This document shows, one piece after another, positions 17,290 through 26,182 of a stretch of 64,000 nucleotides of DNA; position 1 is the stretch's first letter, and the number at the start of each line of letters is the position of its first letter. Source of the stretch: Galbitalea sp036499165. Lineage in GTDB: Bacteria > Actinomycetota > Actinomycetes > Actinomycetales > Microbacteriaceae. A program made the translations under genes and the position numbers. The notes beneath the pieces were generated by a model. It had not been told where the DNA came from, searched no databases, and saw only the letters and a list, made by a program, of their open reading frames with translations. The DNA lies in contig DASYEE010000182.1 in assembly GCA_036499165.1 (NCBI GenBank), positions 1-64,000 of the forward strand. Direction: 5' to 3'.

Positions 17290-18368
17290 CAGATGCCCGA
17301 CGCGTGGAACAGCAGGCCGAGCAGGTAGGTGACGGCCGCCGCTCCGAACCCGATGGCCAGCTGTCGCAGGGCCCGCTTCAGGGGCGATCCGCCGGAGAGC
17401 AGCCCAACGACAGCGCCGGTGCCGAGGAGCGCGAGTCCGACGAGCCCAGCCGCAATGAGGGTTGCCGGGATGCCGGTGAGGCCGAAGAAGTAGGGGATGA
17501 CGGGAATCACGGCGCCGCTTGCGAAGAAGCAGAAACTGGATGCAGCGGCGCCGAAGCCGGTGCCGATCGCCTCGTTATCCGTTGTCACGACACCCGACGA
17601 CAGGCTGGCGCTTGGTCCGCCCGTCGCGCTCAGCACCTCGGCCGCGTGCTCAGCGGCGTCTTCCGCGCTCATTCCGCGCGCCCGGTACACCAGCGCGAGC
17701 TCGTTCGCGTCGACATCCAGGTCTGGAAGGACGCGGTCCGCATCCGGATCCGGGGTGGATGCCTCGAGCAACTCGCGCTGCGAGTGGACGGAAACGTACT
17801 CCCCGGCACCCATCGACAGGGCTCCGGCGAGAAGGCCCGCGATGCCCGTTGCCAGCACGGCGCCGGCCGGGATCCCCGCGGCCGTGACACCGAGCACGAG
17901 CGAAAGGTTGCTGACGAGGCCATCGTTTGCACCGAACACCGCGGCGCGGAACGTGCCGCTGAGGCGCTGCCTGCCGCGAGCAGCAAGCCCCCGCACGACC
18001 TCTTCGTGGATGGCCTCGTCCGCTGCCATCGCCGTTGTCGCATCCGAGTCATTCTCGTATGGCGATCTTGCCTCGGCACGTTGGGCAAGCGCGAGAACGA
18101 AGACCGAGCCGAATGCACGGGCGAGCAGGATGAGGAACCGGGTGCGAAGATCGCCACGGAGCGGCCTGCCCACGTTATCGCCGAGCAGTTCCAGCCAATG
18201 CGCCTCGTGGCGGCCCTCTGCTTCGGCGAGGGCGAGAAGGATCTCCCGTTCCTCGCCGTCGCGACGCCGGGCGAGCTGCCGGTAGACCGAGGCCTCCGCA
18301 CGTTCGTCGGCGAGATACTGCCGCCAGCGCCTGATCGTGCGATGGCTCGGTGCAGCGGCGGAATTCAC
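17289..18368 (-). CDS. VIT1/CCC1-type iron/manganese transporter with ferritin-like N-terminus
   Basis: 359 aa. The first 130 residues (RRWRQYLADERAEASVYRQLA, ALAEAEGRHEAHWLELLGD, ADEAIHEEVVRGL) look like the rubrerythrin-type domain found in many bacterial VIT proteins, with repeated Glu and ExxH motifs for metal. The remainder is the VIT1 domain with five helices (FRAAVFGANDGLVSNLSLVLGV, GALSMGAGEYVSV, AASSFCFFASGAVIPVIPYFF). It probably moves Fe or Mn across the cytoplasmic membrane. The start is the GTG at 18368; the open frame runs on antisense to corA but loses family similarity. First gene of the operon; divergent corA starts 54 bp away. Confidence 0.9.
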   Translation of the reverse strand: MNSAAAPSHRTIRRWRQYLADERAEASVYRQLARRRDGEEREILLALAEAEGRHEAHWLELLGDNVGRPLRGDLRTRFLILLARAFGSVFVLALAQRAEARSPYENDSDATTAMAADEAIHEEVVRGLAARGRQRLSGTFRAAVFGANDGLVSNLSLVLGVTAAGIPAGAVLATGIAGLLAGALSMGAGEYVSVHSQRELLEASTPDPDADRVLPDLDVDANELALVYRARGMSAEDAAEHAAEVLSATGGPSASLSSGVVTTDNEAIGTGFGAAASSFCFFASGAVIPVIPYFFGLTGIPATLIAAGLVGLALLGTGAVVGLLSGGSPLKRALRQLAIGFGAAAVTYLLGLLFHASGI

Positions 18369-18422
18369 TTGTCCAGTGTGCCATCTCAGCTTGGCGGGTG
18401 CCCGGTAGGACAGACTTGGCAG

Positions 18423-19442
18423 ATGCCGATCATCGACAACGCCGTTTATGTCCAGGGGCAGCGCACGGCTAACCCTGAGAGCCTCGACGAGACGTACGAA
18501 GTGCTCCGCGAGCGCCATGGAATCGCCTGGATCGGGATGTATCGCCCGACCGCAGAAGAGGTGCAATCTGTCGCCGACGAATTCGGCCTTCACCACCTGG
18601 CCGTGGAGGACACGCTCGCCGGTCACCAGCGTCCCAAGCTGGAACGCTACGGCGAAACGCTGTTCATCGTGCTTCGGCCCGCTCGCTACCTCGACGCATC
18701 GGAGGAGGTCGAGTTCGGCGAGGTCCACATGTTCATCGGCCCGGACTTCGCGATCACGATCAGGCACGCGGAATCCCCCGACCTCGGTCGCGTCCGCAAG
18801 CGTCTCGAGCACTCGCCGGAACTGCTGGCGCTCGGCCCGCTTGCCATCATGTACGCGGTGCTCGACCAGGTGGTCGACGAATACTCCCCCGTTGTGAGCG
18901 GCCTCGAAAACGACATCGACGAGATCGAAGACCAGCTCTTCAGCGAAGACACCAAGGTGTCGCGCCGCATCTACGAGCTCTCGCGCGAGGTGATCGCCTT
19001 CCAGCGCGCAACGCAGCCGCTGGTTGGGATGCTCGGGGTCCTGCGCGACCGCATCGGCAGCGATGATCCGAAGACCCTCGAGCTGCACCGCGACCTGCGC
19101 GACGTCGAGGACCACGTCACGAGCATCGTCGAGCGGGTCGACAGCTTCCGCGCCCTGCTGCAGAACGCGCTGACGGTCCACGCGACGCTCGTCGGCCAAC
19201 GCCAGAACGACGAGACGAAGGCGCTCACCGAGGCGAGCCTGAAGCAGGCGGACCAGGCCAAGCGCATCTCGTCGTGGGCAGCCATCCTGTTCGCCCCGAC
19301 CCTCGTCGCCGGCATCTACGGGATGAACTTCAAGCACATCCCGGAGCTCAGCTGGACCTACGGCTATCCGTTCGCGCTCACCCTGATGCTCGTGCTCGGG
19401 ATCCTGCTGTACACGGTCTTCAAGCGCAAGAACTGGCTCTAG
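18423..19442 (+). CDS. corA: Magnesium/cobalt transporter CorA
   Basis: 339 aa. A long acidic cytoplasmic domain and helical stalk are followed by two C-terminal membrane helices. The selectivity motif Gly-Met-Asn lies at 300-302 (GIYGMNFKHIPEL), and the C-terminus is basic (FKRKNWL), all standard for CorA. The ATG at 18423 begins MPIIDNAVYVQG; the open frame upstream is not CorA-like. Divergent from the VIT gene, so two metal transporters share a short promoter region. Its stop TAG shares the sequence CTAG with the stop of the convergent PspC gene. Confidence 0.95.
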   Translation: MPIIDNAVYVQGQRTANPESLDETYEVLRERHGIAWIGMYRPTAEEVQSVADEFGLHHLAVEDTLAGHQRPKLERYGETLFIVLRPARYLDASEEVEFGEVHMFIGPDFAITIRHAESPDLGRVRKRLEHSPELLALGPLAIMYAVLDQVVDEYSPVVSGLENDIDEIEDQLFSEDTKVSRRIYELSREVIAFQRATQPLVGMLGVLRDRIGSDDPKTLELHRDLRDVEDHVTSIVERVDSFRALLQNALTVHATLVGQRQNDETKALTEASLKQADQAKRISSWAAILFAPTLVAGIYGMNFKHIPELSWTYGYPFALTLMLVLGILLYTVFKRKNWL

Positions 19443-19639
19443 CTCGCGGTAGCTCGCGCCTGTTCAGCCGGAATCGCGATCCACAGCACGATGTACGCGA
19501 TGAATTGCGGCCCTGGCAGCAGGCATGAGAGAAGCGCGATCAGTCGCACCGTTCCCCTGCCGAGTCCAAAGCGGTCAGCAATGCCTGCGCATACGCCGCC
19601 GATGATTCGTCCGTTGGTGGGTCTTCTGAGTTCAGCCAT
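19439..19639 (-). CDS. Small PspC-domain membrane protein
   Basis: 66 aa. RPTNGRIIGGVCAGIADRFGLG followed by a hydrophobic stretch (VRLIALLSCLLPGPQFIAYIVLWIAIP) is the PspC domain almost alone. In enterobacteria PspC is a phage-shock membrane sensor; in actinobacteria short forms are common and poorly understood. I chose ATG 19639; a longer frame adds 11 residues without similarity. Its stop overlaps the corA stop in a shared CTAG. Confidence 0.88.
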   Translation of the reverse strand: MAELRRPTNGRIIGGVCAGIADRFGLGRGTVRLIALLSCLLPGPQFIAYIVLWIAIPAEQARATAS

Positions 19640-19719
19640 GACCCAAGCCTCGCCGACGGCGGCTGCGAGCACTATCGGGGTATCCCCCGATTTCGCGGTC
19701 GGGGTTGGCAGCGCCGGGG

Positions 19720-20565
19720 CTAGTCGGTGACGAAGTCGATGAGCTGCTCAACTCGACCGAGGAGAGCCGGTTCGAGGTCGGCGAACGTCGTAACGCGACC
19801 GAGGATGCGCTGCCATGCCGCCGCGATGTCGGCCTGGTCCTCGTGTGGCCAGCCGAGTGCATCGCAGATGCCGTGCTTCCACTCGATCGAGCGCGGCACA
19901 TCCGGCCATGCGGCGATGCCGAGCCTGGCTGGCTTGACCGCCTGCCAGACGTCGATGAAGGGATGCCCGACGACCAGCACGTAGTCGCCGTGCGGCCCCG
20001 CCGTGACGGCATCCGCGATCCTCGACTCCTTCGAGCCTGCGACCAGGTGATCGACGAGAACGCCGATGCGTCGATCGGCGGATGGTGCGAACTCGCGCAC
20101 CACGGCATCCAGGTGGTCGACGCCCTCGAGGTATTCGACGACGACGCCCTCGACGCGCAGGTCGGCTCCCCAAACCTTCTCGACGAGCTCAGCGTCGTGC
20201 CGTCCCTCGACGAAAATGCGACTCGCCCTGGCCGTGCGGGCACGATGCTGCTCCACGGCGATGGAACCGGATGCCGTGCGTCCGACCGTCTTCTCGACCT
20301 TCGGTGACCGGAGCGCGACCGGCTCGCCATCGATCATGAAGCCCGGACCGATCGGGAAGACTCGAACGCGGCCGCCCCGGTCTTCGAGGCGTACCAGCCT
20401 GCCCTCGAGCCCGAGGATGGCGCCGACGAACCCCGTGGCCGACTCCTCGACCACGAGATCGCGCACCGCCTCGACGATCCGAGGCTGGACGGCCGGGGTC
20501 CGCCGGGAGAAGTTCGCAAGTACGTCAGTGCCGTAAGGGTCGAAATCGCTCACCGAAGTGACCAT
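19720..20565 (-). CDS. DUF3097-family protein
   Basis: 281 aa. The sequence fits the actinobacterial DUF3097 family. A beta-rich N-terminal part (AILGLEGRLVRLEDRGGRVRVFPIG) precedes a central block RIFVEGRHDAELVEKVWG and RIGVLVDHLVAGSKESRIAD, whose acidic residues recall a TOPRIM-like fold (Glu in VEGRHDAE, Asp in VLVDHL); that comparison is mine. ATG 20565. It stands alone on the minus strand. Function unknown; a nucleic-acid role is plausible. Confidence 0.85.
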   Translation of the reverse strand: MVTSVSDFDPYGTDVLANFSRRTPAVQPRIVEAVRDLVVEESATGFVGAILGLEGRLVRLEDRGGRVRVFPIGPGFMIDGEPVALRSPKVEKTVGRTASGSIAVEQHRARTARASRIFVEGRHDAELVEKVWGADLRVEGVVVEYLEGVDHLDAVVREFAPSADRRIGVLVDHLVAGSKESRIADAVTAGPHGDYVLVVGHPFIDVWQAVKPARLGIAAWPDVPRSIEWKHGICDALGWPHEDQADIAAAWQRILGRVTTFADLEPALLGRVEQLIDFVTD

Positions 20566-20607
20566 ACGCGGGCGGGGAGCATGGCGAGCGCAGCGACATG
20601 GCGAATG

Positions 20608-21462
20608 TCAGGTGCGAGCGAGTGCGCGGCCCATGATCGCCGAAATGAGCGCATCCGTCGGTTCCTTCGGCGCGCTCGGGTTGGCAAGCAGTGTGAAGTC
20701 GACCTCTCCAAGCTCGGGCAGGCTGAAGCGATTGGTGACCTTCACCAGGTCTTCTGGGATGAGGCTCTGCGGAAAGACCGCAACGCCGAGCCCTGCCCGC
20801 ACGGCCGCGAGGAGTCCGCTGACTTCGCGCGAATTGCAGGTGATGCGCCACGTGCGTCCTGCCGCTTCGAGGGCGTCGATCCCGATCTGCCTGCTCACGG
20901 ACGGCGCCTGGTACGCGACGACGGGAACGGGTTGGTCGGGTTCCAGGATCGTCTTCTCGTGCCCGACCCACACCATCGTGTCCCGGCTGACGCGCACACC
21001 GCCCGGCTCCTCACCCGGCATCTGCTTCACAAAGATGAGATCGAGCTGGCCCGCCCGCAGCCGACGGTACAGCGGCGCAGTCTGGGTAACCGTCAGCTCG
21101 AGGTTGATCTGCGGGTACAGCTGGCGGAAGTGCCGAAGGATCCGGGGAAGCTGGGTAATCGCAAGGTCGTCGCCCGCGCCGAACCGCAGCCGCCCGCGCA
21201 TCGCCGATCCGCTGAAATAGCTGGATGCCACGGTGTGCGCGGCAAGGATCGTGCGGGCAAACCCGGCCATCGCATCCCCGTTGTCTGTCAGTCGCACATC
21301 CCTCGTGTCGCGCGAGACGAGGGTGCGGCCGGCGGCCTCCTCGAGTTTTCGGATGTGCTGGCTCACGGTCGGCTGGCTCAGCCCGAGCTGAACACCGGCG
21401 CCGGTGAAGCTTCGCGTGTCCGCGACAGCGAGGAAGGTCCTGAGCAGAATCGGGTCGAACAT
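20608..21462 (-). CDS. LysR-family transcriptional regulator
   Basis: 284 aa. The N-terminal winged helix (LLRTFLAVADTRSFTGAGVQLGLSQPTVSQHIRKLEEAAGRTLVSRDTR) and a LysR substrate-binding domain are clear. The ATG at 21462 has GAGGTG seven bases upstream. It is divergent from an MFS transporter gene with 152 bp between, a classic regulator-target pair. A T-N11-A LysR box lies in that gap. It probably controls the MFS exporter and itself in response to the exported compound. Confidence 0.93.
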   Translation of the reverse strand: MFDPILLRTFLAVADTRSFTGAGVQLGLSQPTVSQHIRKLEEAAGRTLVSRDTRDVRLTDNGDAMAGFARTILAAHTVASSYFSGSAMRGRLRFGAGDDLAITQLPRILRHFRQLYPQINLELTVTQTAPLYRRLRAGQLDLIFVKQMPGEEPGGVRVSRDTMVWVGHEKTILEPDQPVPVVAYQAPSVSRQIGIDALEAAGRTWRITCNSREVSGLLAAVRAGLGVAVFPQSLIPEDLVKVTNRFSLPELGEVDFTLLANPSAPKEPTDALISAIMGRALART

Positions 21463-21502
21463 GCACACCTCATTACGAAAACCAATGACAGATATAGTTT
21501 CG

Positions 21503-21517
21503 ATTCTCTCAGGGAAT
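21503..21517. promoter_or_regulatory. LysR box (ATTC-N7-GAAT)
   Basis: ATTCTCTCAGGGAAT is a dyad of the T-N11-A form that LysR proteins bind. It lies 41 bp before the LysR start and 98 bp before the MFS start, the expected place for a site serving both divergent promoters. Confidence 0.65.
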
Positions 21518-21614
21518 GCGCTCTGCGCCAGTACCGTTAGTAGCTGTATCGCGAATTTCCCCCATACATAACTCATTTGATTCGCACTGATTTCGATTCG
21601 CACCAGGATGCTTT

Positions 21615-22961
21615 GTGACCGCCGCTCCAACCCAGTCAGCTTTTCCGCCAACAGAACCCATGCCGGTCATCTCCGGGCGCTCGCCGTGGAGTGAGAGTCT
21701 CTCGTCGCTGAGAGTCCCGAACTTCAGGCTGTTCACCATCTCGAACATCCTCGCGATGTCCGGCACCTGGATGCAGCGCATCGCCCAGGACTGGCTGGTC
21801 CTGCAGCTCTCGCACAGCGTCGCCGCGGTCGGCGTCACGGTTGCGATGCAGTTCACCCCGATGCTGTTGTTCGGCCTCTACGGAGGACTGATCGTCGATC
21901 GGTACTCGAAGCGCATGCTGCTCATGCTCACGCAGTCGACCGTCGGGCTCCTCGCCGTCCTGCTCGCGGTGCTCGCCCTGACCGGCACGATCCAGGTCTG
22001 GCACGTCTACGCGATCGCGTTCCTCGTCGGTCTCGTGACAGTCGTCGACAACCCGACGCGCCAGGTTTTCGTCAACGAGCTGGTCGGGCCGCGCAACCTT
22101 CGCAACGCCATCAGCGTCAACTCGTCGGTCTTCCAGCTCGGCGGCCTGATCGGGCCGGCCGTCGCCGGCATCCTGCTTGACGCCGTCGGGGCCGGGTGGG
22201 CCTTCGCAATCAATGCGCTCACCTGTCTCGTCACGGTGCTGACGCTCGCTGCCCTCACGAAGTCGAAGCTTGTGCGCAGCCCCGCAATGCCTCGGGCGAA
22301 GGGGCAGCTGAAGCAGGGCCTTCGCTACGTCGTCCGTAAGCCCGCGATCTTCTGGTCGATCGTCATGGTGGCGATCCTGTCGGTCTTCGCGCTGACCACC
22401 CCGGTCATCCTGGCGGCCTTCGCAAACAACACGTACAAGGTCGGCGCGTCAGGCTACGGCCTCTTCAACACGCTGGTTGCCGCCGGTGCGCTCACCGGTG
22501 CGATCCTGTCGACCCGGCGCACCGGTGTTCGCCTGCGCACCGTGATCATCATGGGCGGGGTATGGGGTGCGCTGCAGGCGGCGGCCGCGTTCATGCCGGG
22601 TGAGATCAGCTTCGGCATCTTCCTTGTGGCGCTCGGCGTCGGCAACCTGCTGTTCATCACCGCGGCCAATTCGCTCGTGCAGATGTCGTCGAACATCGGC
22701 ATTCGCGGGCGCGTGATGTCGCTCTACGTGCTCGTTCTGCTCGGCGGGCAGGCGATCGGCGGCCCCATCATGGGCTGGATCGTCTCAAGCTACGGCCCGC
22801 ATGTCGGCATGGCGATCTCCGGGCTCGTACCCGCGATCGCCGCGGTCGTCATCGGCATCCATCTGGCCCGTCGCCACCAGCTGCGCATCAGTGTGAAGGT
22901 CGACGGTCGCACGCCGCACTTCACCATCGTGCGTCGCATCGACGGCGGCTTCACCGCGTAG
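21615..22961 (+). CDS. MFS transporter (MFS_3/EntS-like exporter)
   Basis: 448 aa with about 12 membrane helices. The start FRLFTISNILAMSGTWMQRIAQDWLVLQLSHS and the loop GLIVDRYSKRMLLMLTQS are typical of the MFS_3 group (EntS-like multidrug or siderophore exporters). The GTG start at 21615 is preceded by CAGGATG. It is controlled by the divergent LysR protein, judging from the arrangement. The substrate is unknown; antibiotic or metabolite efflux is the usual role. Confidence 0.92.
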   Translation: MTAAPTQSAFPPTEPMPVISGRSPWSESLSSLRVPNFRLFTISNILAMSGTWMQRIAQDWLVLQLSHSVAAVGVTVAMQFTPMLLFGLYGGLIVDRYSKRMLLMLTQSTVGLLAVLLAVLALTGTIQVWHVYAIAFLVGLVTVVDNPTRQVFVNELVGPRNLRNAISVNSSVFQLGGLIGPAVAGILLDAVGAGWAFAINALTCLVTVLTLAALTKSKLVRSPAMPRAKGQLKQGLRYVVRKPAIFWSIVMVAILSVFALTTPVILAAFANNTYKVGASGYGLFNTLVAAGALTGAILSTRRTGVRLRTVIIMGGVWGALQAAAAFMPGEISFGIFLVALGVGNLLFITAANSLVQMSSNIGIRGRVMSLYVLVLLGGQAIGGPIMGWIVSSYGPHVGMAISGLVPAIAAVVIGIHLARRHQLRISVKVDGRTPHFTIVRRIDGGFTA

Positions 22962-23068
22962 GCGGGCGGTGCCTGCCTGAACGCTCCCGGTGACCTAACC
23001 GAGGATGAATTGCAACACGCCGTCTCGCGAGCGTGCCACCAGCGGCGTGGCTCCCGTACGTCCTTGGG

Positions 23069-23833
23069 TTAGCGCGCGGCCGACAGGCGCACGAGGAGCG
23101 TGCCGTCGATCGGGATGACCGTCGGCGCCCCGAAGACGCGGCTGACCGAGGCAACCGTGATCGCGCCCGCGACGAGGATCGACGCGAGCACAAGCACCTG
23201 GAATTCCGCGGCCTCGATCACTGAGGCTCCGGCGAAGATGGCTCCGACGAAGGCACCCGGCAGCGTCACGATTCCTGTCGTGCGCGTCTGGTCGGTCGAC
23301 GGGATGAGCGCGGTGGATGCCGCGACCCGCACGACCCGCAAGGCCGAGCGTCGCGGGGTAGCGCCGAGCGCCATCCATCCCTCGATCTCGTCGCGGCTGC
23401 TCACGAACGACGCGGCCATCGAGCGTCCCGCGAGTGTCGACACGGTCATCGCGTTGCCGACGACAATTCCGCCGACCGCGAGCACGTATCGCGGGCTGAA
23501 CTGCACGGCGCCTGTCGCGAAGACGATCGAGACCGGAACGGCGGACGAGAGCGCGATGATCAGCGCGATCACCGGCGCGAATGAAAGGTGCAGCAACAGA
23601 CGCCGGATGACCACCCAGGTCGCGGCGAGCACCATAACGGCGAGGAACGCCGCAACCCACCAACCGCTCGAGATCACACCATTCAGGATGAGTGTCAGGA
23701 TCGCCAGCTGCAGAACAGCGCGAGCGATGGCGATGGGTTGCAGCCAGGGCTTCTCCAACCGCAGGCCCGCCACGATCCCGAAGCCGATGGCAGCGAGCAG
23801 CGCGACCGCGAGAATCGTCATCCAGAGGTGCAT
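23069..23833 (-). CDS. fetB: FetB/UPF0014-family ABC permease
   Basis: 254 aa, seven or so membrane helices. SPRYVLAVGGIVVGNAMTVSTLAGRSM and EIEGWMALGATPRRSALRVVRVA, then TTGIVTLPGAFVGAIFAGASVIEAAEFQVLV, are the conserved blocks of the FetB (YbbM) family; E. coli FetAB is an iron exporter. No fetA-type ATPase gene is adjacent, which is odd since they usually pair. Next gene upstream (DedA) is 27 bp away on the same strand. Confidence 0.88.
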   Translation of the reverse strand: MHLWMTILAVALLAAIGFGIVAGLRLEKPWLQPIAIARAVLQLAILTLILNGVISSGWWVAAFLAVMVLAATWVVIRRLLLHLSFAPVIALIIALSSAVPVSIVFATGAVQFSPRYVLAVGGIVVGNAMTVSTLAGRSMAASFVSSRDEIEGWMALGATPRRSALRVVRVAASTALIPSTDQTRTTGIVTLPGAFVGAIFAGASVIEAAEFQVLVLASILVAGAITVASVSRVFGAPTVIPIDGTLLVRLSAAR

Positions 23834-23860
23834 GCGACTAGCTTGCCCTGCGCGACGCCG

Positions 23861-24508
23861 TTAGCTCGACACGACCTCGCGGCGGCCGCGGATGCGACGG
23901 CGCACTGCGACGATCACGATCGGCAGCACAGAGATCAGCACAACCAGGATCGCGATCACCTCGACGTTGTTCGCAACGAACGTCACCTTGCCCAGCCAGA
24001 AGCCAGCGAGTGTGAGGACAACGGCCCAGCCCACGGCGCCGATGACATCCCACACCAGGAACACCCGCCAGCGCATGCTCGACGCTCCGACGAACGGCGG
24101 TACATACGTGCGCACGATCGGCACGAAACGCGCCAGAACGAGCGCCCATGCACCGTAGCGCGCAAAGAACACGTCTGCCTGGTCGCGATATTTGGTCTTG
24201 AACAGCCTGGCGTCGTCTCTGAACAGCCGCGGTCCTGCGCGACGCCCGATCGCGAAGCCGACCGCGCTTCCCACCGCGGCAGTCAACGCCACAATGACGA
24301 TCAGGAGCCACAGCGGGATGCCGAGAGCCGCGATCACGATCGCAGCCGCGAAGACCAGGCTGTCGCCGGGCAGGAACGGGAAGAGCAGTCCTGTCTCAAC
24401 GAAGACGATCGCGACGACGACAACAAGCGCCCATGGACCGACATTGTGCAACAGCACTGTCGGGTCGAGGATTCCGCCCAGGAACGAAGACTCGGCGAGC
24501 GGATGCAT
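23861..24508 (-). CDS. DedA-family membrane protein
   Basis: 215 aa. FVETGLLFPFLPGDSLVFAAA, GRRAGPRLF, and the FARFVPIVRTYVPPFVGASSMRWRVFLVWDVIGAVGW block are the DedA/SNARE-associated signatures. DedA proteins are linked to undecaprenyl-phosphate or phospholipid flipping and membrane homeostasis. The Glu and the second-block Arg residues (ARFVP, VRT) considered important for the family are present. It may be co-transcribed with the downstream fetB-like gene. Confidence 0.92.
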   Translation of the reverse strand: MHPLAESSFLGGILDPTVLLHNVGPWALVVVVAIVFVETGLLFPFLPGDSLVFAAAIVIAALGIPLWLLIVIVALTAAVGSAVGFAIGRRAGPRLFRDDARLFKTKYRDQADVFFARYGAWALVLARFVPIVRTYVPPFVGASSMRWRVFLVWDVIGAVGWAVVLTLAGFWLGKVTFVANNVEVIAILVVLISVLPIVIVAVRRRIRGRREVVSS

Positions 24509-24585
24509 GCACCCAGCCTGCCTTACCCGCCTATGATTTTGCCTTCCCGGTCACCCAGGCGAGCCTGAGCATTCATACAGGCTGG

Positions 24586-26151
24586 CTAGCTCCCGGGCCG
24601 GCGCAGGATGCCAACGGTGACGAACTCGCGCACGCTCGGCAGCACCTGGGCAAGCAATTCGTCTGCATCGACCTCGAGCAGCTCGCCGAGGGCAGCGCAG
24701 ATCGCCGCGATACTGAGCTCGCCGTCGCAGGCCCCAACCACCGCGGCCGTCGCCGTGTCGAGCGGGTAGCTGCGCGCGAAGCCGCCGCCTTGGCGCAGGT
24801 TCATAACTGCTGGATGTTCGTCGCCCGGCCAGTAGTGACGCTCCTCCGTGACATCCGGTGCGACGGTCAGCATCGCCCGCGACAGGGCAAAGTCATCCAG
24901 CGCCGCCTGCCAGTCATGCGCATCGACGCTCGCCTGGATGTGCGCACCCAGGCCGGCCGAGACCGGGCCGTCGAGTCGCTCGAGGCGGCGCCATCGCTTC
25001 CGTGGCACGTCGACCACGCTCGCAGGCCTCCGCACGAGCAGGTAGCCGAAGCCGACCCGCTCGACACCGCGCGACTCGAAGTCGTCGAGCCAGGCGAGCG
25101 ACAGGCGGTCGAACTGGGCGCCCGCGCGGGTGCCGCCGTCACGGATCCAGGTCTCGGCGTACAACGCGGCATCCTGCACCTCGCGCTCAATCACCCACCC
25201 GTCGAGCCCCGTGCGCTCGAGCCACGCGCCCGCGCGATCGAGGCCGTCAGAATGCTCGCTGCCCGCCTCCCGATACTCCCAGTTGCCAAGCAACTGGGCG
25301 ATTCCGCCGGGGCGCAGGTGCCGGGCGGCACCGCGCACGACCTCGGCGACGATGGCGTCACCCGTGAGGCCGCCATCGCGGTACTCGTACGAGGGGACGC
25401 CATGGCTCCTCGGCGTGATGACGAAGGGTGGGTTGGAGACGATGTGGTCGAACGATTCGCCTTCCACCGGGTCGAACAGGCTGCCGAGGCGGAACTCGAC
25501 TCCCGCGATCGCGTTGAGGGCAACGTTGAATGCGGCGAACGCGAGCGCGCGCCGGGAGATGTCCGTGGCGATGACCCGGCCGGAGTGGCGAGAAGCGTGC
25601 ATCGCCTGGATCCCACATCCGGTGCCGAGGTCGAGGGTCAGCCGCGAAGGCCGCTCCACCATGAGCCCGCTGAGCGTCAGGCTCGCTCCGCCGACCCCGA
25701 GGACATGGTTTTCGGCGAGCGCGCCCGCGCGTGTCAACTCGCCGGGGTCGCTCGCGATCCACCACTCGGCGGGGCCCCACGAGTCGCTGAACGCATAGGG
25801 ACGCAGGTCGACGAGGGGCAGGATCTCCGCATCCGCGCCGGCTCCGTCGGTCACGAGCCGAAGACCCGCGGCGCCAGCGACACCCAGCGTCGGTAGCGCC
25901 GTTTCGAGCGCGCGACGCGGCACGGGCAGGCCGAGCACGAACAATCGAGCGAGGGTTGCGGCTGGCGCATCGTCGCCGCCCGCAGCTGCACGATCCAGCG
26001 CGCGAATCGCCGGAGCCCTGTGCGCTCGGTGGAGCGCCGCCGCCGCCTCCTCGCCCCACAGCGCTCCGAGACGCTCGACGCTGAAGTCCGCTGCGACGAG
26101 GTCGGCGCGAAGGTCGGCGACCGCGCGCGCGTCGTTGCCCGGAGCATCCAT
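24586..26151 (-). CDS. Class I SAM-dependent methyltransferase (DUF7059-type)
   Basis: 521 aa. Motif I is LTLDLGTGCGIQAMHASRH and the catalytic motif is IVSNPPFVITP, which points to amine methylation of a base or a Gln side chain (the HemK/RsmC-like group). An N-terminal domain of about 150 residues and a C-terminal domain of about 170 residues (PRKRWRRLERLDGPVSAGL onward) flank the core; this three-part form is common in actinobacteria. I chose ATG 26151; one four codons upstream is possible. Divergent from the aldo/keto reductase with 31 bp between. Target unknown, ribosomal or translation-factor methylation is likely. Confidence 0.87.
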   Translation of the reverse strand: MDAPGNDARAVADLRADLVAADFSVERLGALWGEEAAAALHRAHRAPAIRALDRAAAGGDDAPAATLARLFVLGLPVPRRALETALPTLGVAGAAGLRLVTDGAGADAEILPLVDLRPYAFSDSWGPAEWWIASDPGELTRAGALAENHVLGVGGASLTLSGLMVERPSRLTLDLGTGCGIQAMHASRHSGRVIATDISRRALAFAAFNVALNAIAGVEFRLGSLFDPVEGESFDHIVSNPPFVITPRSHGVPSYEYRDGGLTGDAIVAEVVRGAARHLRPGGIAQLLGNWEYREAGSEHSDGLDRAGAWLERTGLDGWVIEREVQDAALYAETWIRDGGTRAGAQFDRLSLAWLDDFESRGVERVGFGYLLVRRPASVVDVPRKRWRRLERLDGPVSAGLGAHIQASVDAHDWQAALDDFALSRAMLTVAPDVTEERHYWPGDEHPAVMNLRQGGGFARSYPLDTATAAVVGACDGELSIAAICAALGELLEVDADELLAQVLPSVREFVTVGILRRPGS

Positions 26152-26182
26152 GCACCAATTCAATCGTGTCTAGGCTGGAACT

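Noticed and set aside
17112..18422. Possible 437-codon N-terminal extension of CorA
   Set aside because: Translation is Arg/Pro-rich, antisense to the VIT and oxygenase genes; CorA family similarity begins exactly at ATG 18423.
18369..19337. Possible N-terminal extension of the VIT protein through the antisense of corA
   Set aside because: No similarity to the family before the GTG at 18368; corA is clearly coding on the other strand.
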